Positions 1-6,402 of a stretch of DNA of 8,518 bases are shown piece after piece. Source of the stretch: an uncultured Terriglobus sp. (lineage in GTDB: Bacteria > Acidobacteriota > Terriglobia > Terriglobales > Acidobacteriaceae). The DNA is taken from NCBI GenBank assembly GCA_937859825.1, contig CALMAP010000058.1, positions 1 to 8,518 on the forward strand. Reading direction: 5' to 3'. Under the pieces are notes generated by a model. It did no database searches and was not told the DNA's origin. It saw only the letters and a list, made by a program, of their open reading frames with translations. Position 1 is the stretch's first letter, and each line of letters opens with the position of its first letter. The position numbers were made by a program, and so were the translations under genes.

Positions 1-1080
1 GCCCTTTCGGCCAGCCCAGTGTGTGTTCACATACTGCATCCAGGCAGCCGCTTCAGCCGGTGTGCCCGTTCCCAGGTTCAGAGCCACTTGCGGTTGCGTG
101 TGAATCAATTCGCAGAAACGCAGGAACTCATCCGTGCCGAAGGTGTTGTATTCCGGAATTCCCCAGGAAGGATTGATCATGGAAACACGTTTGTCCAGCG
201 GCCCCACACCATCTTGCCAGTGATAGGCCGAGGTGAAATTACCCCCGAAGCGTACCACCGGCGACTGCAGCTCGCGAGCCATTGCGATCACATCCGGGTC
301 CATGCGATCAATGGCGTCCGAAGGAAGGAGCGATACGTTATCAACCTGCGCGCGCGCATCGTCGCTCAAAGACACGACCAGATCGACAGGTTCCAGCGGT
401 GCCACGGCTTGGGTTTTTAGTTGAAGCGTGAAGGTGTATTTTTCCCAGGCGTCAGAGGTAGCTTGAAGGTCTGCCGTGGCCAGTACCTGCTCGGGATGCG
501 CGCTGCGGCGAAGCGACACCTTGAATCCACCGCTGCCGCGTACGTGCTTCAGCATGATGCTGCCGTTATATTGCAAAGTCCGCTGCACAGGCAGGTACAC
601 GCGCTGAGAGATACCGACTTCTTTCCCGGGAAGCGCCATCAGTAGCAAGGATTGAGCGGAGTTGGCGGCATCGCCTCGCACCACCAGGTAACGGCTACCC
701 TGGCTTCCATCGAGCGGCTCCCAGGGAAGTGGCAGACCCAGTTCCGAGGCGCGGCGCAGTTCAGGCCTGCTGCGCAACATCTCTTGAACGTGTCCGGCAT
801 TCCACAGGCCCTCTTCAAAGGAAGGATTCTCCACCACGTCTGCCCACAGGCCGCCATAGGTCGAATGACCAATCGGTTCGAGAAAGCTACCAAAAAGCGT
901 TCCGGGGATCGGCTGGACTGTTGCGGGTTCAGTGATGCGAAGGTGGATGACGCTCCCGGACACATGCCCTGTCTCAGTAAGCTGTGCTGAGCATGCAAAT
1001 GCCCATCCTATGCAGAATGCGCTGCTAAGGATTTTGAGCGTGGATCGGCAAAATGCAAAAGGTCTTGGAAGAGCAAACAT
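1..1080 (-). CDS. GH51 alpha-L-arabinofuranosidase, exported, partial (C-terminal part beyond left edge)
   Basis: This frame is open from ATG 1080 to the left edge, giving 360 residues and no stop. The family (GH51) removes terminal alpha-L-arabinofuranosyl units from arabinan, arabinoxylan and their oligosaccharides with retention of configuration. Residues 62-79 read LFGSFLEPIGHSTYGGLW and are followed by ENPSFEEGLW (84-93), the typical GH51 N-terminal signature. Residues of about 95-252 look like a CBM4/9-type beta-sandwich ending in VDNVSLLP. The (beta/alpha)8 barrel then begins, with VVRFGGN (275-281), WGIPEYNTFGTDEF (306-319), NLGTGT (335-340) and EAAAWMQYVN (343-352). The acid/base Glu (in a GNE motif) and the nucleophile Glu should lie beyond the edge, so catalytic competence cannot be judged. 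Residues 1-32 form an export signal with a rather long start, probably cleaved near CSA-Q. GAGG eight bases upstream supports ATG 1080. The gene is last of three visible on this strand, 80 bases after the TPR gene, with its own operator-like site. Family call is firm; exact substrate is inferred. Confidence 0.93.
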   Translation of the reverse strand, partial: MFALPRPFAFCRSTLKILSSAFCIGWAFACSAQLTETGHVSGSVIHLRITEPATVQPIPGTLFGSFLEPIGHSTYGGLWADVVENPSFEEGLWNAGHVQEMLRSRPELRRASELGLPLPWEPLDGSQGSRYLVVRGDAANSAQSLLLMALPGKEVGISQRVYLPVQRTLQYNGSIMLKHVRGSGGFKVSLRRSAHPEQVLATADLQATSDAWEKYTFTLQLKTQAVAPLEPVDLVVSLSDDARAQVDNVSLLPSDAIDRMDPDVIAMARELQSPVVRFGGNFTSAYHWQDGVGPLDKRVSMINPSWGIPEYNTFGTDEFLRFCELIHTQPQVALNLGTGTPAEAAAWMQYVNTHWAGRKG

Positions 1081-1160
1081 GGGAGCGGCCTCGAATAGAA
1101 CGTGCCAATTGTAAGCGCTTTCTTCTCTACAAGCGAAACAAGCAGTACAGCGAAGCAGAT
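1081..1160 (-). promoter_or_regulatory. Intergenic gap upstream of the GH51 gene, possible internal promoter
   Basis: Eighty bases separate the TPR stop codon from the GH51 start. On the minus strand they contain a TACAAT hexamer (1112 down to 1107) that matches a -10 box at five of six positions. No convincing -35 is seen 16-18 bases upstream. The hexamer is overlapped by the palindrome at 1110-1123, which is how a repressor would block such a promoter. A GAGG ribosome binding site follows eight bases before ATG 1080. The gap and separate operator suggest the GH51 gene can be expressed apart from the upstream genes, but the promoter is only weakly supported. Confidence 0.3.
1110..1123. promoter_or_regulatory. 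LacI-family operator-like palindrome upstream of GH51 gene
   Basis: The 14 bases TGTAAGCGCTTTCT hold a perfect AAGCGCTT core. They fit the LacI/CcpA-type consensus TGWAANCGNTNWCA at every specified position but the last. The site lies 30 bases upstream of the GH51 start and overlaps a -10-like hexamer. It matches the site at 6141-6154 at 11 of 14 positions. LacI-family proteins commonly bind CG-centred palindromes of this form to control sugar genes. The binding protein is not encoded here. Confidence 0.5.
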
Positions 1161-2267
1161 TCACTGATCGCTGATCGGCTTGCCTCTTCCCTGCTGTGCC
1201 TGGGCAAGGTTTGCAGCCTTTTCCAACTCTGCCTCAGAAGCCTGTTTCTCCCCAAGGCGTGCCAAGGTGAGGCCCAGATAGTAGTGAGCCGGCTGGTACT
1301 CCGGCGAACTCACCACAGCCCTGTTAAGCATGGCTTGCGCTTCTGTGTATTTCCGCGCGCGGTAGGCCAGGATTCCCATGCCGGTTAGAGCGCCGCCATG
1401 GGACTGCATACGATTCAGCGTCTTCTCAAACATCTGTTTCGCTTGGTCGTCCTGGTGCGCATCCAGGGCCATTTGACCAAGCTGATAGTAGGATTCGGTC
1501 TGCACCGGCTTGAGCGCAATGGACTTCTGAAACTCCGCAGCGGCCTTTTCAGTCTGCTGCTGCATCTGGTAAAGATGGCCGAGCCCATACATCGCGGTCG
1601 CGTCCTCCGGATGCTTCTGGAGATACGTCTTCAGGTGAAGCTCGGCATCCGGGAAATGTCCCTGATCCATTTCCACACGGGCCAGCGCATACATCGCTCG
1701 CTCGTTCTGCGGTTCGAGCAAAAGTGCCGCGCGCAAAGCCTCGGATGCAGTGACGAGACGGCCCGTTCCTTGCGCTTGCAAACCCAGATCCACCAGCAGA
1801 ACAGCGTCGTCCGGTACCGCCGCGTGCGCACGCTGAAGTATCCGCAATGCTCCCGCGTTGTCGCCGGCTGCACGAGTTTGCACCGCAAAAGCCACGGCCG
1901 CCCTCTGCTCCCCTTTGCGTGCATGGTCGTCTTCAGCAGCCCCTTGCAGTGCTGCCTCAAAGTGATCCATGGCGGCAGGAAAGTCACGGCGATGCAACAG
2001 CAGTTCCCCATACAGGTCGTTTGCGCGGAGAGAGGTTGGTGACTGCGCAAGCACCTGTTTCAGGAGCTGCTCGGCCTCATCCTCGTGTCCACTCGCCATC
2101 TGATCTACGGCCTGCGCGATCAGCTGCTCCGTGGTGAGATGCGAAGATCGCCTTGCCTTCGTTTGCCCCTGCCCTGCCCTGGCCGTCGTTGCGCGCCCAA
2201 GGAGCGCCGCCAGCAACAGATACGTCAGGGTGCTCGAGAAATATCTTGATGCTTCAGACGTGGTCAT
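1161..2267 (-). CDS. Exported tetratricopeptide-repeat protein (receptor-side)
   Basis: The product is a 368-residue protein made almost wholly of TPR units. Residues 1-31 look like a signal peptide: Arg8, a leucine-rich core at 14-23, and a likely cut after ARA (29-31). There is no lipobox cysteine, so a soluble periplasmic protein is expected. From about residue 45 to 355, some nine helix-turn-helix TPR units follow. Clear ones include NERAMYALARVEMDQGHFPD, DATAMYGLGHLYQMQQQTEK and QPAHYYLGLTLARLGEKQAS. The family mediates protein-protein contacts, and no enzymatic motif is seen. The gene lies 67 bases downstream of the TonB-receptor gene and 80 bases upstream of the GH51 gene, all on the same strand, so it is probably co-transcribed with the receptor. 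ATG 2267 is the only sensible start. No Shine-Dalgarno lies just upstream, only a hairpin and T-rich run, so translation may be weak. A role as periplasmic partner or scaffold for the receptor or hydrolases is inference. Confidence 0.85.
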   Translation of the reverse strand: MTTSEASRYFSSTLTYLLLAALLGRATTARAGQGQTKARRSSHLTTEQLIAQAVDQMASGHEDEAEQLLKQVLAQSPTSLRANDLYGELLLHRRDFPAAMDHFEAALQGAAEDDHARKGEQRAAVAFAVQTRAAGDNAGALRILQRAHAAVPDDAVLLVDLGLQAQGTGRLVTASEALRAALLLEPQNERAMYALARVEMDQGHFPDAELHLKTYLQKHPEDATAMYGLGHLYQMQQQTEKAAAEFQKSIALKPVQTESYYQLGQMALDAHQDDQAKQMFEKTLNRMQSHGGALTGMGILAYRARKYTEAQAMLNRAVVSSPEYQPAHYYLGLTLARLGEKQASEAELEKAANLAQAQQGRGKPISDQ

Positions 2268-2270
2268 AGG

Positions 2271-2304
2271 CCAAAGAAAGCAGGAGCCCGTGAACAGGCT
2301 CCTG
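2271..2304 (-). terminator. Intercistronic hairpin with T-rich tail (attenuator or weak terminator)
   Basis: Arms 2281-2288 and 2297-2304 are perfectly complementary (CAGGAGCC/GGCTCCTG). One G-U pair extends the stem to nine, leaving a six-base loop. Read on the minus strand, the stem is followed directly by CTTTCTTT, so its direction fits transcription coming out of the receptor gene. On the plus strand there is no T-run. The T-run is broken by a C, so termination is probably partial. It sits between the receptor stop and the TPR start, and would lower expression of the TPR and GH51 genes relative to the receptor, or protect the receptor mRNA 3' end. Confidence 0.5.
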
Positions 2305-2334
2305 CGAACTTAACACGAACATCCAGGCCACGAA

Positions 2335-5300
2335 TCAGAACTGGAACCTGCCCGTGAGCTGTACCTTACGCGGTCCATCGATGGTGCCGGTTGGCACGCC
2401 AAAGAAGTTGTCGTAAGGGTTCGTGTTCGGTGTACTGAAGATGTGGCGGTTGAATGCGTTCAGCATTTCCACCTTCAGGAAAAAGGTGACTTTTTGTCCA
2501 ATCGGCGTCTTCTTCAGAAAGCTGAAGTCTTCATTTTTGTAGCGGTAGTTGCGAATTTCACCCGTGACTCGCGGTACGTCGCCGAACTGAAAATCACCGT
2601 TGTCGCAGGCAGCACAATTGCCGGCCAGCTTCGCACGCAGAACGCGGTTCTGACCCTGATTCTGGTCATAGAACGCCGGAGCGGGCTGCAGGGCAGAGTA
2701 ACCGGGGTTGTCAACACGGCGCAGACCGTTAAATTCGGAATCCACATTCGGGTCGGGTCCGTTTACAACGCCACGGGCCTTTAGGTTTCGGAACGGATCA
2801 ATGTGCCCGCGCCGGGCGTTACTGGCAAACTGACCGCCTGGAATGTGAGTGAAGGCGATGAAGTTATCCCATCCAGGAATTCCAGTGGCACCCCCAAAGG
2901 AGGTAGGTTGACCTGACTGGTAACGAAGTACACCACCGATTTCAAATCCGCTGATGAGGGACCGGGCCAGAGGATTGTTGAAATTGAGCAGGCTCTTATT
3001 CTTGCCGAACGGAAGCTCATAGATGAAGCTGGTTACAAACGTGTTTGGGATGTCCTGAATGGAGAGTGATTTCTGACTCTTGGAGTTGAAGGGATCCTGA
3101 ATCTGCTGGACGCCACCATTGATTCCCGGCAACGCGGAATCCGCATTGGTGATCGACTTCGACCAGGTGTACGACGCCTGAAGATTAAGACCTTGCGAGA
3201 ACCGCCGTTCCACGGACGCAATCAACGCTTCATAGGAGGAGTGACCGACGTTCTGGAGGCAGCAGTCCGTTGCGATAAACCCATACTGAGGGAACGGACG
3301 AAGCGCCTGCTGATACCGGGCCACTGTGTTGAAGGTGGCATATGGCAGCGGTGTAGGGACGGCCGTGTTGCTGACCGCGTATTGCCTGCTCAGAATGTCG
3401 CCAAGCCCAAAGCTGGACTTGGGAATATTGTTCAGGTTCTCGATGCCCGAACGCAGGTGCGAGCCGGTCGAACCAAGGTAGCCGATCGTCATAATAAGGT
3501 CTTTTGCAAGTTCCTGCTGAATTTGCAGATTCCACTGTTGAATCGCTGACGGACGGCCGTACGATGCTTTGATGTAGTTGCTGAATGAGGTTGGAGAGTC
3601 TGAGTTGCCGCTATCCCAGAAGGCGGGATCAAGATTGGTCCCGATGGTAGAAGGCTTAATTCCGCCGTCTACTGAGAATGCAGGGTCGAACCCGTTCCCG
3701 GATTGCACGGTAGGCACCGAGTAGCCGGTAAGTTCAGCCCCACCAAAGTCGCTGTAAAGCAGCGGTGCATAGAGGGTAGAGAAGCCGCCACGCAGCACAA
3801 ACTTGTTGTTCAGCGACGAGGGCGAGAAAGCAAAGCCAACCCGGGGTGCGATGTCCTTGTAGTACGTGTCTGCCCAGCGTGGATTGCAGTTGGTGCACGT
3901 CGTTCCAAAGATCAGAGCGCCTGCACGACCGCTCCTGGGATCGATCGCTGTTGTGCTGAAATTGGAGGTATTGTTCTTGGCCTCACGCCGTGGCGCATCC
4001 ACATCATAGCGAAGACCGATGTTCAGAACGAGGCTATTGGAAACCTTGAAATCGTCTTGAACAAAACCTGCCACGTAAGTCGAAAGCCACTTGGGTTGGT
4101 GGAACGGAACCGTTGAATCTCCTGCATCGGCGGTGCCGAGCAGCAGACTTGCAAAGCCGTTTCCGGTCCCGGAATTGAAGGGGCTGATCTGGGTGACGCT
4201 GGTCTCGCCACCCTGGAAGCTGAGCCGGCCATTGATGCGATCCTGAGCCAACGGTGAGTACTGCTGATACCGATAGTCGAAGCCCAGTTTCAGGCTGTGA
4301 CGGCCGATCTGCCAGCTCACGGAGTCGTTCACGCGAATGCCATTGTCGATGTTGTCACCGAGCTGGTTGCGGCTGAGCGACTGGTAGCCGCCAACGTCAA
4401 CGCGTGGAAAACCGGCAGTAAACGGAGTGCCCAGTTGCGGGTTGTAGTTGACGCCGGTACAGGCTTCAATGGAACCATTGATCGAAAATGACCCGTTATA
4501 ACCAAGATTCAAGTGGTTCAGCAGCGAGGACGAGAAGATGTGGTCCCATCCTGCGCGGCCAAAATGGGTGATGAAGTCCTGAGTCTGAACATTGGGATCG
4601 ACAGGAGATGGAAGGGTTAGAAAGGTCGGATTGTTGCGGGTATTCTGGCGCGAACTGTAGGAGCCGAACACCTTATCCTTCGAACGGATGTTCTGATCGA
4701 CGCGAACGGTGTAGGTCGTGTTCGCCAGCGTTGAGGAAGAAGCAAGAATGTAGTTGCCAATGAGCGCACTGTTCGTAGGTGTCGGGTAGAAGGCAGCGAT
4801 CTTTCTGCCTACGGCGCTGAAGCGAGCCGACGGAATAATATTTCCAGCGAAGGCCGAGCGGCAACGAACGCCGTTTACAGTTCGAGTGGTTGCAGGGTCG
4901 AAAATCTGACCGTTTAAAATCGGAGTGCCGTCGCAAGGGTTGATGCTGCCATTTGCGCCGCCAATCAGACGGTCCGAGAAGTCGCCGCTCAATTCAGGAG
5001 TTGTGGGAACATTGCTGGTCGCAACACCACCCTGTGTCAGGCGATATTGTTCCCAGGAGAAGAACGCAAATGTCTTATCGCGACCGTTGTAGAGGTGAGG
5101 AACAACAAGCGGACCACCGGCACTAATACCAAAGTCGTACTGCTTATCGGCGGGACGGCGATTATTGAATGCGCCGACTGTGTCACCAACCGAGTTGTAA
5201 TACGCTTTGCGACCATTGTTGAACCAGTCATTCGCATCCAGAGCTTCGTTGCGGAAAATGCCGAACACGCTTCCGTGAACCGCATTCGTGCCGGCTTTGG

Positions 5301-6048
5301 TTACGAAGTTCTCGATACCACCTGAGGTACGTCCAAACTCTGCCGCCGGTGTAGAGGTCGTTACTTTGAACTCGGAGATTGCTTCCACAGAGAGGGCTTC
5401 TTCGTCGAAGGACGAGCCGTTCTCGGAACGCGTCTGGCTGGCGCCATCGAGAAGCACCTCGTTGCCGAAGTTCTGACCGCCGCCGATCTTTGAAATAAAG
5501 ATGCCGTTGTTGCTGTTTCCGGAGCCCGGTCCGACAGTACCAGGAATCAGAAAGACGAAAGCTTCAGGCGAACGCATCGCGCCGACCCCACCAAGTGCGA
5601 GAGGAAGCTCTATGATCTGCCGCGCACTCACCTCACCGCCAGCGTCTGACGATTGCGTTTCGACGGTCGGAGCGTTGGCTGAAACAGTGACGGTGTCGGT
5701 CTGACCGCCCACCGAAAGGTTGATGTCGAGACTGGTAGTCGTGCCCACACGGACTTCTACATTCGTGTTGACCTGCTGCTTGAAGCCAGGGGCCTCTGTC
5801 GTGAGCGTGTAGCGGCCAAGCTGGATGGACGGGAAGCGGTAGTTTCCCGAACTTGAGGATTTCGCCGTGTACACTGAACCGTTTTCGACGCCTTTAGCGG
5901 TAAGGGTCGCATTCGGGACGGCGGCACCGCCACTGTCGATTACATTGCCGGCGATCTGGCCCTGGTTCGTCTGGGCATGGGCGCACACTGCGATCAGCAG
6001 CAAGAAAAGCCCTGCGCAGAGTCGGCGTAGCTGTCTCATTCGGTTCAT
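2335..6048 (-). CDS. Oar-type TonB-dependent receptor with carboxypeptidase regulatory-like domain
   Basis: The product is a 1237-residue outer-membrane receptor, likely for arabinan-derived oligosaccharides, driven by TonB-ExbBD. Residues 1-25 form a signal peptide cut after AHA. About 28-115 is a carboxypeptidase-regulatory-like (CnaB/transthyretin-like) beta-sandwich: GQIAGNVIDSGGAAVPNATL, then GNYRFPSIQLGRYTL. About 120-255 is the plug, with ISEFKVTTSTPAAEFGRTSG and the adjoining GTNAVHGSVFGIFRNEALD. The rest is a very large beta-barrel ending KVQLTGRFQF, the terminal Phe being the usual outer-membrane assembly signal. Length over 1100 residues and the plug pattern are typical of acidobacterial Oar-like receptors rather than classical siderophore receptors. 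Cysteine pairs occur at 718/721, 929/930 and 1145/1148 in likely surface loops. ATG 6048 is chosen because GGAGG (6060 to 6056) lies eight bases before it; a TTG five codons upstream (6063) is in frame but would overlap that site. Substrate is inferred from the flanking GH51 and GH43 genes only. It is first gene of the minus-strand arm. Confidence 0.93.
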   Translation of the reverse strand: MNRMRQLRRLCAGLFLLLIAVCAHAQTNQGQIAGNVIDSGGAAVPNATLTAKGVENGSVYTAKSSSSGNYRFPSIQLGRYTLTTEAPGFKQQVNTNVEVRVGTTTSLDINLSVGGQTDTVTVSANAPTVETQSSDAGGEVSARQIIELPLALGGVGAMRSPEAFVFLIPGTVGPGSGNSNNGIFISKIGGGQNFGNEVLLDGASQTRSENGSSFDEEALSVEAISEFKVTTSTPAAEFGRTSGGIENFVTKAGTNAVHGSVFGIFRNEALDANDWFNNGRKAYYNSVGDTVGAFNNRRPADKQYDFGISAGGPLVVPHLYNGRDKTFAFFSWEQYRLTQGGVATSNVPTTPELSGDFSDRLIGGANGSINPCDGTPILNGQIFDPATTRTVNGVRCRSAFAGNIIPSARFSAVGRKIAAFYPTPTNSALIGNYILASSSTLANTTYTVRVDQNIRSKDKVFGSYSSRQNTRNNPTFLTLPSPVDPNVQTQDFITHFGRAGWDHIFSSSLLNHLNLGYNGSFSINGSIEACTGVNYNPQLGTPFTAGFPRVDVGGYQSLSRNQLGDNIDNGIRVNDSVSWQIGRHSLKLGFDYRYQQYSPLAQDRINGRLSFQGGETSVTQISPFNSGTGNGFASLLLGTADAGDSTVPFHQPKWLSTYVAGFVQDDFKVSNSLVLNIGLRYDVDAPRREAKNNTSNFSTTAIDPRSGRAGALIFGTTCTNCNPRWADTYYKDIAPRVGFAFSPSSLNNKFVLRGGFSTLYAPLLYSDFGGAELTGYSVPTVQSGNGFDPAFSVDGGIKPSTIGTNLDPAFWDSGNSDSPTSFSNYIKASYGRPSAIQQWNLQIQQELAKDLIMTIGYLGSTGSHLRSGIENLNNIPKSSFGLGDILSRQYAVSNTAVPTPLPYATFNTVARYQQALRPFPQYGFIATDCCLQNVGHSSYEALIASVERRFSQGLNLQASYTWSKSITNADSALPGINGGVQQIQDPFNSKSQKSLSIQDIPNTFVTSFIYELPFGKNKSLLNFNNPLARSLISGFEIGGVLRYQSGQPTSFGGATGIPGWDNFIAFTHIPGGQFASNARRGHIDPFRNLKARGVVNGPDPNVDSEFNGLRRVDNPGYSALQPAPAFYDQNQGQNRVLRAKLAGNCAACDNGDFQFGDVPRVTGEIRNYRYKNEDFSFLKKTPIGQKVTFFLKVEMLNAFNRHIFSTPNTNPYDNFFGVPTGTIDGPRKVQLTGRFQF

Positions 6049-6055
6049 CGGTGAA

Positions 6056-6060
6056 GCCTC
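6056..6060 (-). promoter_or_regulatory. Ribosome binding site deciding the receptor start
   Basis: GGAGG on the minus strand lies eight bases before ATG 6048. It falls inside the codons that would follow the alternative TTG start at 6063, so it argues for ATG 6048. The ATG start also gives a compact signal peptide beginning MNRMRQLRR. Confidence 0.75.
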
Positions 6061-6140
6061 CAAGCAGTGCGTTGTATCCGGTCCAGCGAGTGCAGACCCT
6101 GTCGCTTATCGAACTGCCCTTTGAACTCCGGCAGCATTCG

Positions 6141-6154
6141 TGTAAGCGTTTACG
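6141..6154. promoter_or_regulatory. LacI-family operator-like palindrome upstream of TonB receptor
   Basis: The 14 bases TGTAAGCGTTTACG fit TGWAANCGNTNWCA at every specified position but the last. GTAA pairs with TTAC around a central CG. The site is 93 bases upstream of the receptor ATG and just downstream of the candidate promoter at 6175-6204, where a bound repressor would act as a roadblock. It matches the site at 1110-1123 at 11 of 14 positions, implying one sugar-responsive LacI-family regulator for both genes. Confidence 0.55.
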
Positions 6155-6174
6155 TAAATATCTTGACGCCGAGC

Positions 6175-6204
6175 ACACTAACCGATCAGCCAAATGGTTG
6201 TCAA
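6175..6204 (-). promoter_or_regulatory. Candidate promoter for the receptor arm
   Basis: On the minus strand a perfect TTGACA (6204 to 6199) is followed after 18 bases by TAGTGT (6180 to 6175), which matches a -10 box at only three of six positions. Transcription would begin near 6168, placing the palindrome at 6141-6154 just inside the transcript. The perfect -35 and the neighbouring operator are in favour; the poor -10 is against. Confidence 0.35.
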
Positions 6205-6402
6205 TGGCCTCCGTCAAGAGGTGGACACCTGACTCCACCGCCGCGGCATGAAGCGATGAAGCGCCGGCTTCTTGCTAACCTGCCATTCGAGTGACGCATA
6301 CTTCGAGTCTGGTTCAGCAACTGCCGCTCGCCTTTATGTGGTTTATGCCAACAGGAAAGCGCAGTGATTGCGTTTGCTGCTTTCCAGCAGCTAAGGTTGG
6401 GC

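Larger units (their letters stand above)
6049..6402. other. Divergent intergenic control region
   Basis: These 354 bases separate the divergent receptor and TPR genes, and no frame here looks like a gene. On the receptor side they hold a Shine-Dalgarno (6056-6060), a LacI-type palindrome (6141-6154) and a possible promoter (6175-6204). On the minus strand, two TTGAC pentamers start at 6217 and 6204; only the second has even a poor -10 at suitable spacing. A small inverted repeat, GGTGGA/TCCACC, lies at 6220-6239. For the plus-strand arm, the only candidate promoter is weak (TTGCTA at 6272-6277 and CATACT at 6297-6302, 19 bases apart). AGGA at 6353-6356 could serve a GTG start at 6364. Confidence 0.7.

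Noticed and set aside
19..990. Plus-strand open frames at 19-420 and 652-990.
   Set aside because: They are antisense to the GH51 gene, whose minus-strand translation carries clear family motifs; their own products have no recognisable features.
1770..1781. Operator-like near-palindrome TTGCGCTTGCAA.
   Set aside because: It is inside the TPR coding sequence, lacks the central CG spacing of the two intergenic sites and fits the consensus poorly.
1398..2042. Plus-strand 214-codon open frame.
   Set aside because: It is antisense to a convincing TPR repeat protein and shows no domain or ribosome binding site.
2239..6169. Near-identical 14-mers AAATATCTTGATGC (2239-2252) and AAATATCTTGACGC (6156-6169), one at the TPR gene start and one beside the receptor operator.
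   Set aside because: One-mismatch 14-mer pairs are expected about six times by chance among the roughly 36 million position pairs of this window. The first copy lies inside a signal-peptide coding stretch that explains it.
6220..6239. Inverted repeat GGTGGA/TCCACC with an eight-base loop.
   Set aside because: A six-pair stem with no T-run and no second copy; expected by chance in a few hundred bases of GC-rich DNA.
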